Made by a program: the position numbers and the translations under genes. A model generated the notes under the pieces. It was not told the DNA's origin and did not search any database. It saw only the letters and a list, made by a program, of their open reading frames with translations. From Harmothoe impar (lineage: Eukaryota; Annelida; Polychaeta; Phyllodocida; Polynoidae), in assembly GCA_947462335.1 (NCBI GenBank), contig OX381721.1, forward strand, positions 36,320,303 through 36,384,302: a DNA stretch of 64,000 nucleotides, in the 5' to 3' direction. Each line of letters starts with the position of its first letter. Within the stretch, counting starts at the first letter, position 1. This document shows positions 1 to 10,490 of the stretch, one piece after another.

Positions 1-406
1 ACTCAGCAGTCGTGCATCCACTCAGAACTTATCGGTTCTTTCTGGATGCTGGCATGTTAATCACTGGTAATGCATTAGTGCATCATGATGAGACACTAAC
101 CTTATTATACATTATTCAATCATTAAAGTTAGTACATCCGAAAAATCAATTTTGTAAATCCCACTAAATTTTGTTTCATTCAGTTTGACAATATCATTAA
201 TGAAGGTTGGTCGATGATAAATTGTTATCCATGGGCTGCAAGGGCCCAAGTAAGCGATACCATGATACCCACCTAGAGGCTTCATCTAGTGCATTTTGAA
301 TGGGTGCACATTAATTCGTGCCCTCGAAAATGTGCACCCTGGTCATAAATTCGAGGACTATAGCTAATTTGCAAGCAAAATTGAAGGTATAAGAATAGAT
401 ACCATA
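1..406. other. Non-coding stretch, nothing firmly recognised
   Basis: I see no gene. Bases 45-100 contain an ATGCATTAGTGCATCATGATG segment reminiscent of the family A double-hairpin element, but too short to assign. Confidence 0.5.
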
Positions 407-538
407 TGTCATAGACCATTGGCATAAGCCAGTTGATCCATGCAACACATACAATCACTACATAATGATAGCATATTTATTATGTAGTGATTGTATGTGT
501 TGCATGGATCAACTGGCTTATGCCAATGGTCTATGACA
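407..538. repeat. 60-bp perfect inverted repeat (hairpin)
   Basis: Bases 407-466 are the exact reverse complement of 479-538, with a 12-base loop at 467-478. No mismatch or indel is present over 60 bp, and complementarity stops abruptly at both outer ends. A transcript would fold into a long perfect duplex, as for hairpin siRNA precursors. It could equally be a very young foldback or a palindromic assembly or cloning artefact. No other copy was seen in the window. Confidence 0.93.
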
Positions 539-1540
539 CACTGTCTGGTAAAATTTAAATACTCCCTTAAGGAGAATTCATGTAATTAGTACATACTTAT
601 ATACAGACGAATGACATATACTCTATGTAGCAAACAGGCCCTGGGCCTACCTTATAGAGTCTAAATAAAAGAATTTCAACTCAACTCAACTCAGATATTG
701 CATGTAGGAAATGAAAAATGATCATTATGAACATCCTGACTCATGATTTAGGAAAATTGATTTTCAAGCCCCTATCATCGGATAAATTAACTTTAAGGGG
801 TTACACATATGGTATTGACATCTTGTTTCAACATTGACTCACACTGTGTCAGTGTTTTCATATTCATGCCACTTCCTGCTGTTTGAGCAGGGTTTAGTAT
901 GGGGATTACTGGGTTCCTTATTGTGTTGACTCAGCATATCTTGTATAAGGACCCCTGACACCATTTGTAGCTATACAAGGCCAACAATGGAGGCTGAGTG
1001 TGATTAAACAGAGAGGTATGTATCAATCTCCCATGCAGAAGTAATCACAACAAAGCCTCAAAAGGAATACCTCTGCCACAGGCCTGGTACGTGACAGAAG
1101 TAGTTTGGCACTCACACTGGTGAAGTTTTGACACATAATTACGAGACAAAAGATAGAGGTAGTACCCCCCCCCCTCCCCTGCCGAATTGCAGTGTGTGGT
1201 CTGTAAAGTGACCCTGGACTATTTTTTTTGGAGTAAAACACACTTAGAAATATTGTACTGTAAATATTCATGACTCTTTTATGATAATAGTTATAAAAAT
1301 AACACATTATCAAAGGTAGACATGAGTATGAATTTGGATGAATTTGGTTGTTATCTGGTGCCTGGGGCGGAGGGTAATCATCTTTGAGTGTTTGTTATGA
1401 TTACCCACTGCTCAGGAGAATGAGCTCTGTATGACAGCTATTGACTACTATAGTGTCTATCATATAAACAAAGACCTTGTATGGGCCATTCAAGTATAAT
1501 CTGAAAAGATATGCATCCTTCCCTAGCTACCTACCTACCT
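539..1540. other. Non-coding stretch with a possible retroelement 3' tail
   Basis: No coding exon is visible. At about 618-694 a segment ends in CTAAATAAAAG followed by a CAACT pentamer run, which resembles the 3' end of a non-LTR retroelement or SINE on the plus strand. The body upstream was not recognised. The rest is AT-rich with a poly-C run near 1170. Confidence 0.35.
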
Positions 1541-1865
1541 TAGGGAGTGGTCATTTCTTAACAGCAGGGAGGGGGTGTGTGGATTTGAGGGAACCAAAAA
1601 AATTTGGACTCCTTGAAGGGGGGGGATCCCAAAAAATTTGGACCCCTCTTGAGGGGGGGACCAAAAAAACTCACCCCTTTTTAGTGAAAAAGCCCGCACG
1701 TTACTATAGCTCAAAGGGGTCGGCCGCGCTCAATTTCAGGAGGCCTGAGGGGGGGACCAAAAATCTTTTAACCTCTCCCGTGGGGGGGACCAAAAAAATT
1801 TCAACCAGCTCGCGCGAAAATCCACCAACCTCCTCCCTTGTTGTTGAAAAATGACCACTCCCTTA
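1541..1865. mobile_element. MITE-like element, family D copy 1
   Basis: The terminal inverted repeats read TAGGGAGTGGTCATTTCTTA at the left and the complement of TAAGGGAGTGGTCATTTTTC at the right. The interior has repeated poly-G blocks followed by CAAAAAA. Related copies lie at 10163-10490, 29768-30163 and 46657-46947. It is non-autonomous, and an open frame across it has no protein-like character. Confidence 0.8.
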
Positions 1866-2234
1866 GGCCACTCAAAAAAATAAACTGGTTTCTCATCACA
1901 ACGCGCATCATGTAAACCGTGATTTTGGGAAAACCTTTTTTTCTTTTAACGATTTCTGATGAAAAATATGTCAAAAAGTGGTCAAAAAGTGGACAGCAGA
2001 TTTGGTATCAAATCAAAGCTTAGACTGTCAGTAATGCAGTGAGCTAGGAATAACTTACAATGTAACACCTTTCGTGGATCACTAAACTCTTAACTACTAA
2101 AATGTGAAAATCATTCACGAAAAGCTTAGTTTTCCTATATATTCTAGCCCTCAGTAAAAAAAAAACAATGAAAAACGCCCTCGTCATAATTCTCACTCCT
2201 GGGTGATGAGAAGCAATTTTTTTTTTGAGTAGCC
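1866..2234. mobile_element. MITE-like element, family Q copy 1
   Basis: The left end is GGCCACTCAAAAAAATAAAC, followed by TGGTTTCTCATCAC. The right end is the matching inverted GGTGATGAGAAGC...GAGTAGCC. A second copy at 22097-22413 shares the ends and the internal AAACGCCCTCGTCAT segment. It directly abuts family D copy 1. Confidence 0.75.
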
Positions 2235-2342
2235 TTATTGTCTTATTTCATTTATATCTTGAAGCTGGCCTTTATCTCCACATGCACTTCCAACCTCCTT
2301 TGTGATTGAATCATGAAGAGTAGAGCTCCCAATGTCAAATTC

Positions 2343-2705
2343 CAGGGGTGGACACTAACTTTTTTCAGCTGTGGGCCACCCGGGCCTGTAGCTCCAAAAA
2401 TGTATGGGCCCGGACGTTTAGCTGTGGGCCAGGGAATATATTTCACTTTTTTCAAAGAGAAAATCATATAAATTCCTGATTTCCCAATGTTAAAATGACA
2501 CCAAATTGCTTCATTTCCTCACATTTTTCTCTTTCCAACAGCATATTAAATGCCCATACTGATCAGTTATATTCCAAACAAATATCTTGCAAAATTTCCT
2601 GTGGGCCACCCGGGCCCATGGGGAGGTAATTCTGAAGAAAACTACGGGCCCAGGCCCAAAATTACGGGCCATTGGCTCCGCGGCCAGCGTTAGTGTCTAC
2701 CCCTG
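2343..2705. mobile_element. MITE-like element with CAGGGGTGGACACTAAC ends
   Basis: Terminal inverted repeats CAGGGGTGGACACTAAC (left) and the complement of CAGGGGTAGACACTAAC (right) differ at one base. The interior has an inverted GTGGGCCACCCGGGCC motif, present twice. Ends starting CAGGGG are common in hAT-type elements, but I found no clean 8-bp duplication. No coding capacity is evident. Confidence 0.75.
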
Positions 2706-3152
2706 CTGTCAAGTATTGATTTGATACAAAAATCACAATTAAATACAACACAATAATTATGTGATATACTCAGCAAACACTTACCTGTGTTATAGACCTA
2801 AAAAAAACAGCGACCAATGTGCTTGTCTCTAATGCTGTGTACCTATGCTTATAGGTGGCACAGAGCAGAGAGGTTTGTGAGCAGACATACAGAAATAATA
2901 CCATTTCTACCTGCCTGTTCACATATAATCTAAGGTGTGGGAAAGATTTAGGGACCTTCAAGTATTTAGGGTTTCTGAACTAGGGTCAGTAAAAATGAGA
3001 TAAAGGTAGGTTTCATTGATTCGTGTATTTGTCCAAGGGGCCTGATTCGGGGAGCGCCCATGCTGGTGGCCTCGGTTTCGGGGCTGTATTTCTGAAAACC
3101 ATGGTTTAGAGGGCTTCATATATGAGTACTATGGTTCAGAGGTCTTCAGTCC
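2706..3152. other. Non-coding stretch with an isolated splice-donor-like site
   Basis: No convincing exon was found. On the minus strand a donor-like ACACAG|GTAAGT lies at 2785/2784 and a pyrimidine-rich acceptor-like sequence ends 13 bases upstream of it. This could be coincidental or a UTR micro-exon. Confidence 0.3.
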
Positions 3153-3442
3153 TTAGGCCAAAAAAATTGTTGAGTTCAGATAACATGGCCCAAAAAAGAT
3201 AGGGTAGGTAGGTTGAATTTTTTTTTTTACCAAATTTTTGTAAGGATTTTGAGACAAAATTCCTCCCATTTCCTTATAATATTCATTAAAAAAAACACGA
3301 CCCCTTTTATTAAGTAAAAGAGAGTTTTTTGTTAGAAGGAAACACAAAAATGCCTTCCAAATAACAAATAAACAATTGGGTAGGGCCAAAAAATAGGGTC
3401 GCTAGGGATACCTGAACACAACTTTTTCTTTTTTTGGCCTTA
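3153..3442. mobile_element. MITE-like element, family H copy 1
   Basis: The ends are inverted versions of TAAGGCCAAAAAAAG followed by a GTTCAGGTA-type segment. Related copies occur at 54294-54480 (one end), 57335-57540 and 58828-59155. The 3153-3389 open frame lies inside it and is not considered a gene. Confidence 0.65.
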
Positions 3443-3656
3443 GAACAATAGCTCAGGGGCTTCAGTTCTAAAGGCCTTGATTCAGTAGGCCTACATTCAG
3501 GGGCCCTGGTTAAGGGGGCTTCAATTCTACCAACCCTAGTTCAGAGACCTCAGAAGCCTGATTACACCAAAATTAAAAAAAAAGATAAAAAAGTAAAATA
3601 AATAAAAAAGCAGCCTGCTCCTCGATTGCTGCCTGCGCGGTTCTCGCGTCTCGTAC

Positions 3657-3881
3657 CTGGGAAATAGAGGGCCATGTTCTCAGCCGTCATGTCGCCCTTG
3701 GTGCCGTTCTTGGCGGCCATCTTGCGACTACACTCGATGAGCGAGCTGTCCTTGTTGTATATGGGGTGGTACCCTGTGACGCAGTCACACGTGTTGACGT
3801 CACGACAGTAGGAGTGGGTGACGTCACAGCCCGGCTGACAGATCTTTATGGTGGACGGCCGGTCCCTCTCCTGACATCCAC
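3657..3881 (-). CDS. Internal exon of a THSD7-like / EGF-domain extracellular protein
   Basis: On the minus strand an acceptor (TTGCTGTGCTTGCAG) precedes base 3881 and a donor (CCAG|GTACGAG) follows base 3657. This gives a 225-bp, 75-codon exon with phase 1 at both ends, typical of shuffled extracellular modules. The peptide has an EGF-like cysteine spacing: CQPGC, HSYC, then TCDC followed by VTGY, then EC. A possible N-glycosylation site (NGT) follows. From memory of the family, the arrangement resembles the segment after the last TSP1 repeat of THSD7A/B proteins. That assignment is recall-based, and any EGF-containing secreted or membrane protein is possible. Neighbouring exons were not found, so the gene continues through or beyond the repeats. 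Exon call is strong, family call moderate. Confidence 0.7.
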
Positions 3882-4451
3882 CTGCAAGCACAGCAATGGG
3901 GGAATACGGTTAGAAATATAATAAAGATTTATGGTAATATCCTATTTTATATTTTTTGGAAATACAAGATCTCCTATGCTTAAGCACTGGAAGGCTGTAT
4001 TCAATGCCCCCCATTGAACATTGTGGCCGTATTCAATTGGCTAAGAAAAAGGAGTTTTTCCTTCATTAAATGGCTTCAAATAAAAAAATAGACACAAATG
4101 CCCACTACATTGATACCGTCTCTGTTGTATTTCACCAGTGAGGGCTGGGGCAGTATCCCACAAAGCCGCAGCCTGCACGTCCAGTAACAGTCAATGTGCA
4201 GTCGGGACAGGTACTCAGCTCTCTATATATATAGGGGCGCTGGGCCTTTGACATAAACACAGTTTATGTTCACCTGTTGAGTGTTTTTTTACAATGGGAG
4301 GTTCACGTTGGCAGTCTATTGAGGTGTAAACGCTTGTTTTGTAGCACTCATTCTAACTATCCTGATAAGCGGCCTCAACTTGATGCTAACTACAGGTTTT
4401 ACTGCTGCCAGTGGTGTAAAAAGGAGCTGAGGTTTTCACACACGTCCCCGG
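3882..4451. other. Intronic-looking sequence upstream of the EGF-like exon
   Basis: No exon is seen. Bases 4140-4262 share CACGTCCAGTAACAGT, GGGACAGGTACTCAGC and TATATAGGGGCGCTGG with the composite element at 7888-8358, and probably are a degraded copy of its terminal repeat. Confidence 0.4.
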
Positions 4452-4714
4452 TACTCTGAAAAAGTAAACTTGTTTCAAGACTCGTTGAAGTGACTATCAT
4501 GAAATAAACCAGTCAAAAGTTGTCTGCCCTATCTGGTTACCATTCCACATATTGAAAAATGGAGCTGGCAAAGGTCGAGTTTTGGGCTGGCATATGCCAA
4601 GTAGTTCTTTTATCTCTAGACCAGCTTCCTTGTCACTTAGACGAGTTTTTGACTTGTTTATTTTATGACCGTACTTGGAAGAGTCTGGAGACAAGTTTAC
4701 TTTTTGAGTGTACA
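4452..4714. mobile_element. MITE-like element, family B copy 1
   Basis: The ends are TACTCTGAAAAAGTAAACTT and its near inverse AAGTTTACTTTTTGAGTGTA. Internally an inverted pair brackets TCTTTTATCTCTAGA, so the whole 260 bp can fold back. Other copies are at 5706-5940, 21335-21586, 51583-51852, 52588-52813 and (truncated) 55780-55945. Confidence 0.85.
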
Positions 4715-4781
4715 CTGGACAGGTAGACCGCCCTGACATGTCCACCCCCGTTCTATTGTTATTCATGCAATGATAAGCCCT

Positions 4782-5004
4782 GGCTGTGTCTCAAGACCTT
4801 GGGCCAATGTTTTTGTCTCTGACCGGGTGCCGTCTCTGACCAGGTGCCGTCTCTGACCGGCTGCCGTCTCTGAACGGCTGCCGTCTCTGACCGGATGCCA
4901 TTTGACACCAGGTCAGAGATGGCACCTGGTCAGAGACGGCACCCGGTCAGAGACGGCACCCGATCAGAGACAAAAACATTGGCCCAAGGTCGTGAGACAC
5001 AGCC
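4782..5004. mobile_element. MITE-like element, family C copy 1
   Basis: The left end GGCTGTGTCTCAAGACCTTG and right end CAAGGTCGTGAGACACAGCC are inverted. Each arm then has GGCCAATGTTTTTGTCTCTG followed by 3-5 tandem units of ACC(A/G)G(G/C)TGCCGTCTCTG. It is a foldback made of short subrepeats. Other copies are at 6348-6585, 8164-8247 (fragment), 34575-34854 and 40992-41325. Confidence 0.88.
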
Positions 5005-5705
5005 CCCTCTTTTTGTGTCTCACACTCCATAAGTTATACTTTCCAGCAATGGACACATAGAGACAATACCATACATAAATAACCACATAATTAGGACATC
5101 TGGTTGACTCTAGCTCAATCCACCCTAAAATGGTAAGTTTTAAATAGCCAAGCGGAAGAGCTCTGCTCACCTTATGAAGGTGGTTGACACTCCCCTTGCT
5201 CCCCCAGTAAAAAGGGGGATAGAGAGGTTGATCTATTATTGCCCTTCAAGGTATTCCCCCTAAATAATAACGCATTATATTAGACGAAAATGGATGGTGC
5301 GTCTGGGACTTAGTTTTCCTTTCATATCAGGAGAAGGGGGCGCTTTTGGAGAAAAGATATTTCCCCAATAGCTTTATTGGATAGATAATACGCTTAAAAA
5401 GATGTAGATTTATGAGCGCTCCCTCCAAATCCGCCACAGTCTGGGTTATATTTTGACCCCTCCCCTCCCCAACACATCAGGCCTTACCCGCCTGTCACTC
5501 ATCCAACCTGTTGTTACGAAAGTCAAAGTACAGGAGCATTGTGCAGCCACCCACCCGTACCAGCCGCCACCCTGACGGGTTTAGTATAGAGAACTGCTGA
5601 GCGGGCTCCACTCAGCTGCTACTGAATACTACAGTGAGTGTTTACTACTTCAACCCTTAAAACCCGCAGATCTTACTGCACGTCCAGTAACAGTTGAGAC
5701 AGGTA
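5005..5705. other. Non-coding stretch
   Basis: No exon or terminal inverted repeat was identified. Bases 5660-5705 share a short segment (CACGTCCAGTAACAGT) with 4170-4190 and the composite at 7888-8358, so are probably an old element fragment. Confidence 0.4.
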
Positions 5706-5940
5706 CTATCAAAAAGTAAACTTGTCTCCAGACTCTTCCAAGTGACGGTCATGAAATAAATGAGTCAAAGAAGCGGGTCTTCTAGCTGGAGATAAAAGAC
5801 CCACTTGGCATGTGCCAGCCCAAAAGCCAACATTTGCCAGCTCCAGATTTTATTTGTGGGATGGTAAGACAAATTTTGACTCGTTTATTTTATGATAATC
5901 ACTTAGATGAGCCTGGAGACAAGTTTATTTTTTCAGTGTA
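5706..5940. mobile_element. MITE-like element, family B copy 2
   Basis: AAAAAGTAAACTTGTCTCCA opens the copy and the inverted TGGAGACAAGTTTATTTTTT closes it. Relative to copies 1 and 3 the interior is inverted. Confidence 0.82.
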
Positions 5941-5965
5941 TGGTCCAGTGTGTGTTTACTACTTC

Positions 5966-6214
5966 AACCCTTTAAGGACAGCATAATGCATTAACACATC
6001 ATGTCCTTGGTCGGCATGATGCTTGAATGCAGGTCTGGTGAGTAACTCACGAGTGCTGCATTGAAGCATCACGTCGACCCTAAAGGACTAAAATACTCCC
6101 AAAGGGTTGGCATAATGCACCAATGCAGCCTTGGTGAGTTACTAGCCGGGGCTGCATTGGTGCATCATAATAACAAATATCATCTTTTAGCGACATGAGA
6201 CCTTAAAGGGTTAA
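5966..6214. mobile_element. Double-hairpin MITE, family A copy 1
   Basis: The ends are AACCCTTTAAGGACAGCAT and an inverted CCTTAAAGGGTTAA. Two palindromic modules lie inside. The first is built on TGAATGCAG...GAGTAACTC...CTGCATT and the second on CCAATGCAG...GAGTTACT...GCTGCATTGG, joined by a shared linker containing GGTTGGCATAATG. This family has about a dozen copies in the window. Confidence 0.85.
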
Positions 6215-6347
6215 CAGCACCGTATGCAACCCTTGCAACAACTCCCAATGACTCACGTTATAAACTCACGTTGTAAATGTGTGTGGGTGGGGTGTGTACA
6301 CGTTTCAGATCCCACAAACAAAAACACACAACACAATAACGTATAAG

Positions 6348-6585
6348 GCTGTGTCTCACGACCTTGGGCCAATATTTTTGTCTCTGACCAGGTGCCGTCT
6401 CTGATCGGCTTGGCTTGATAAGGTCAAAATACCAACAGCAGGAGGCTAATTATAATTATAATTATATAACAACTGCCATGACGATTTTACAAATCCTTAT
6501 ATATATATATATAGGAGTATAATTCCTTTTAAAACTCCTTTTTTCTGACACCTGGTCAGAGACGGCACCTGGTCAGAGACAGCTA
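6348..6585. mobile_element. MITE, family C copy 2, interrupted
   Basis: Starts GGCTGTGTCTCACGACCTTG and has the GTTTTTGTCTCTGACC-type arm (here TATTTTTGTC). The opposite arm retains only GGTCAGAGACGGCACC units at 6548-6585 and lacks its terminal sequence. The interior carries an unrelated AT-rich segment with a short (TA)n run at 6498-6513. Confidence 0.7.
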
Positions 6586-6955
6586 TACCTTACTTATATT
6601 TGTGGCATTTATGAGGTTATTTTAACGTTTGCAATCAAGGCTAGCTGTTCCTAGATGATTTAAGTGTGACCGGGAGTATATGTAGTCAACTATTTTCATA
6701 CCCAAGTAGAATATAATTTGATAACAATGCTTTACAATTATGTATTTGAATAATTCTGTTCGATCCCTTCTGCCATTTCCGCCTCCTTCTCTGTCTGTCT
6801 GTCTGTCTATCTCCCATGTCCATCTCACCCCCCCTTTCTGTCTCAGTGTATGTTCCTCTCTTTTTGTATTCATATCATATCCATACTTTCCGTCATAAGT
6901 ACAATATTAGAACATTGCCTTTTTTGTCTTGTGATGTCATTTATCTTGCACGCCT
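6586..6955. other. Non-coding stretch
   Basis: Contains a short TCTG repeat near 6791-6808. No exon or element end was recognised. Confidence 0.4.
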
Positions 6956-7316
6956 GGGATAGCTCTCCTAGGTGCGCGGACAAACGTTAACAGTGCAATC
7001 TTACCACAGAATTAAGATAGTCTTAATTATCTTGAAATTAGTTTTAATCTTCCTTAACACAGAATTAAGATCGTCTTAATTTTCTTAAAATTAGTCTAAA
7101 TCTTATCTTAACCTATCTTAATCCTATCTTATACTTCACAGTTCATTGTAGGATAGGCTAGTCGACTAGGATGTAATGGAGGGCTCTGCTCCCCAACTCC
7201 CCCCCCTCCCCTTTTTTTTTCTTTCTGGTTAGATTAAGACATTTTAAGACATTTCAAGATCGTAAGATTAAGATTGCGCTGTCAACGTTTGTCCGCGCAC
7301 CTGGGAGAGCTATCCC
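6956..7316. mobile_element. Foldback MITE with long inverted repeats
   Basis: Left GGGATAGCTCTCCTAGGTGC and right GCACCTGGGAGAGCTATCCC continue inward as matching GCGGACAAACGTTAACAGTG-type sequence, giving about 48-bp arms. Between them is an internal array of TTAAGAT and ATCTTAA motifs, including a tandem ACAGAATTAAGATMGTCTTAAT pair. It is single-copy in the window. Confidence 0.85.
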
Positions 7317-7887
7317 GTATTTGCATTTATCTTAGCCCCAGCGTTATGTGGTTGGTCGTGTTTGTAACCTTGACTTTATCTCGTTGCTGGTGATCATCCA
7401 CTCATGACAGCTTCCACGAAGGGTGTCCACATATAGCCGTCTCCGCACCCCAAGTGCATAAACTGGGTCAATACACTCTCACAACGGAGGTTACCTATAG
7501 TAAGGTACAGTGTGGGACACTCTGAATGTCAGCCATGTTTTTGCACTGCCCCCTGTTAGATGACATAGGAGGTGGTAGACAAACACAAAAATGCTTAAAA
7601 TCTCGAATATAAAGTACTTCTTACTTTCTGGAATAGCAGGGTGTAACTGAAGTAAGGTCTGCACCACTTGGGGCATCTAATTTCATTCATATTGCCCCTA
7701 GTGCCTATTTTACTGCCCTACACAGCAGGTGGTAGTCAAATGGTTTCCTACACTGTTAGTAATATATCAGAACATCGGAATGACCTCGTTAATGCACGTG
7801 CCGCACCCCATGCCCCTCCCAGACTGTAACACTATTGTACCACCCCCTATACTGTAGACACTGTGGTCAGCCTCCTTTATTAGACGT
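7317..7887. other. Non-coding stretch
   Basis: No element ends or exon-like sequence were recognised. A TGCCCCCTG motif at about 7548 is a weak partial match to the CTCF core. Confidence 0.4.
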
Positions 7888-8358
7888 TAACCCTTTAAGG
7901 GCGCAGATCTCGGTACCCCTCCAGCGGCAGTCGGAGGGGAGCCGGGACATGTACTCAGCCCTATTTATAGGGGCGCTGGGGCTTTAAGGACGGCATGATA
8001 CCTCAATGCATCATATCCTTGGTCGGCATGATGCTTGAATGCAGCACTGGCGAGTAACTCGCCAGTGCTGCATTCAAGCATCATACCGACCCTATGAGAT
8101 TGAGACACTCCCAAAGGGTCAGCATGATGCACCAATGCAGCACTGGTGAGTTACTTGCCAGGGCGAGAGACGACACCTCGTCAGAGACGGCATCTGGTCA
8201 GAGACAAAAAACATTGGCCCAAGGTCGTGAGCCACAGCCTTTATTTATTGTACGTTAATTATACGTTAAAGCCCCAGCTCCCCTATAAATAGGGCTGAGA
8301 ACCTGTCCCGACTGCCCCTGACTGTCGATGGAGGGGTACCGAGATCTGTGCCTTTAAG
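7888..8358. mobile_element. Composite MITE with ~100-bp inverted ends
   Basis: The outer arms at 7888-7985 and about 8267-8358 are inverted copies sharing TTTAAGGGCGCAGATCTCGG, a GGTACCCCTCCA segment, and CCCTATTTATAGGGGCGCTG versus its complement. Between them sit a 3'-truncated family A element (about 7985-8163) and the right end of a family C element (8164-8247). It is a third element whose interior is built from, or was invaded by, two other families. Confidence 0.72.
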
Positions 8359-9317
8359 TAACATATAGACACAGGGTCAACACAGAGCTATTCTGAAGTT
8401 GAGTATTGGGCGTTTTTCATGTCACATTTGCTTATAGAAAATAAAAGCTTTTTGGTTGTAGAGCAACAGATCCCCTTTACTCAAATGTGCTTGCATCACT
8501 TCTCTGAATGGAGGTGCTGTTACCAAAAATGCCAGTTAAAAGGTGTTATCATTATGAGTATCAACCTTTTCTGTTATCCAATGGAATAACATGTAATTAT
8601 ATTCATACTTTTATGTTTTTTGAGATCAGCAGAATAAAAACCTTGCAAATTGATGGTATTCGCAATATATTCTTAAGTTATTTCAATTTGAAATGCTGTG
8701 TTACAGACCCGGGTCTATTAAAGGAGATTTTATTCCGTCTATACAGCATTTATACATCTCTACCTTATTGGTGCACATTTAACGCCCACAGATGTTAACT
8801 TTGAATGAACACTGTTTAATATTCAACATTTCCCCTGTATGTAATGAATGGTCTTGATTTGTTTATGGCATTGTTATCATAATAGGAAGAGAAAATTTTC
8901 GTCTTGAGGCAGCCTTGTTTGATAATAATAGCAGCCATCGTGGGGAGTAGGTAAATCTCTCACAAATTAATCATTTGGTGTTTTGTTGGTATTGCAACAA
9001 ATGAAGAAAATCACCGAAGAGAGATGGACAAATATGGGCACCTTTGGCATCAAATATAACCTCATCACATCCACCTTAATGCCAAATTATGAATTAAGTT
9101 TGCAGAGATCCTATATCTCCTTACAACTGTACATGCTGTGTGAGGACAAAAAAGTTCTCTAATCCTTCTTTCTATGGTATTACGTTTTAAAACGTTATTT
9201 TGATGTTAAATAACAAAAATTTGTTAGCTTGGTAAGGGTCATATACTGTATTAAATATGGTGACGCTGTGTGGTGGCCCTCTACACCTCTGTATATACAC
9301 TCATACATCCTACACTA
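8359..9317. other. AT-rich non-coding stretch
   Basis: The open frame at 8508-8798 has no recognisable domain, splice context or codon pattern, and I do not call it a gene. Bases 9180-9215 have AACGTTATTTTGATGTTAAAT, related to the AACGTTA-rich segments near 35190-35290 and 61700-61780. Confidence 0.4.
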
Positions 9318-9532
9318 CGGTGGCTCCACAGGGGTAAAAGCGACTTGGCGACCTGGGCTGTTTTCCAGGCGACCTGGCGACCTGATGCAATAATCTAAGC
9401 GATCTGGCGACTTTTTGTAAAAAAAAAGTTTAGAGCAAAAATGGTCTAAAAAAGCGAGCTTTTGACCTTGGGACCTTTATTTCGGCGACTTTCCGACGTA
9501 AGGAGGGGGGACCCGTCTGCACCCCCCCCCCC
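9318..9532 (-). mobile_element. Interspersed repeat, family K copy 1
   Basis: Contains repeated GGCGACCTGG motifs, GCGACTTTCCGAC and GACCCGTCTGCACCCCC. In reverse orientation this matches the copy at 9619-9823. Two copies thus sit as an inverted pair around 86 bp. Confidence 0.6.
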
Positions 9533-9618
9533 TACCCTACACACCACCCTACACACCTCCTCAAGCATTTGATGTACAATAACGTTTGTTTTATGTTAGC
9601 TGGTCAAGGGTCATATAT

Positions 9619-9823
9619 ATAGGGGTGCAGATGGGTCCCCCTCTGATGTCGGAAAGTTGCCGAAACTAAGGGGCCCAGGTCACAAAGTCGCTTTTTTAAC
9701 CCTTTTTTTCTATAGTCATTTTTGACCAAAATTCGCTAAGTCGTTTTTATTATTGCCTTAGGTCGAAAGTCACCTCCAAAACGGCCAGGTCGCCAGGTCG
9801 CTTTTGACCCATCTGCAGTCACA
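9619..9823 (+). mobile_element. Interspersed repeat, family K copy 2
   Basis: Runs from GGGGTGCAGATGGGTCCCCC through GGAAAGTTGCCGAAACTAAG to CGCTTTTGACCCATCTGCAG. Other copies are at 28985-29186 and, degraded, 20336-20560. The sequence is followed by a short TA run at 9824-9838. Confidence 0.68.
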
Positions 9824-10162
9824 TATATATATATATACTGTACTAAATATGGTTGCAGATAGTGACACTGTGAGAGTGCCCCGCTGTACACCTCTGTATA
9901 CACTCCCACACCCTACACTACCCTACACACCACCCTACCACTATACCACACACCACCTCCAGCACCTACAAGAGGCCCTTGACACCCTACACCGCCTGGA
10001 GTGGGGTCTACTGGACAAGTAACCCACCAGTCACCTCATCCTTATATAGCGCAGTAAAAATAACCTTCACTCTGATTGGTCAATGAGGACTGGTTGGGTG
10101 TACGGCATCAGTAGCACTTTAAGGGCCGCACAGTGAAGCACGATGCTGTGCCCTTACTGGGC

Positions 10163-10490
10163 CTTAGGGAGTGATATTTTTTTGAACAACGGGGCGGGGG
10201 GGGGGGGGGTGGGCAACAATTTTCGACTCCATGACCGGGGGGGGGGGGGTTGTATAATATTTCGGCCCCTCTTGGTGGGTGGGTCAAAAAAAGGTTTTGA
10301 GTCAAAAATCCAGCGCGTTACTATGCTTTAAAGGGCCCGCATGCGCCGATTTTTGACCCTAAGTTTGAGGGGGGGGGGGGGGTAAAAGATTCTGACCACT
10401 TGGCCGGGCGCTGGGTGTAAAAGATTTTGTGTGCTCTACTCGTAAAAAACCCAACCCCCTCCCGTTGTAAAAAAAAAGATCACTCCCTTA
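10163..10490. mobile_element. MITE-like element, family D copy 2
   Basis: The left end is TTAGGGAGTGATATTTTTTT and the right end its near inverse, AAAAAAGATCACTCCCTTA. The interior has three long poly-G blocks, which could form G-quadruplexes on one strand. Confidence 0.75.

Noticed and set aside
8508..8798. 96-aa plus-strand frame
   Set aside because: AT-rich, no splice signals, domain or codon bias, consistent with chance.
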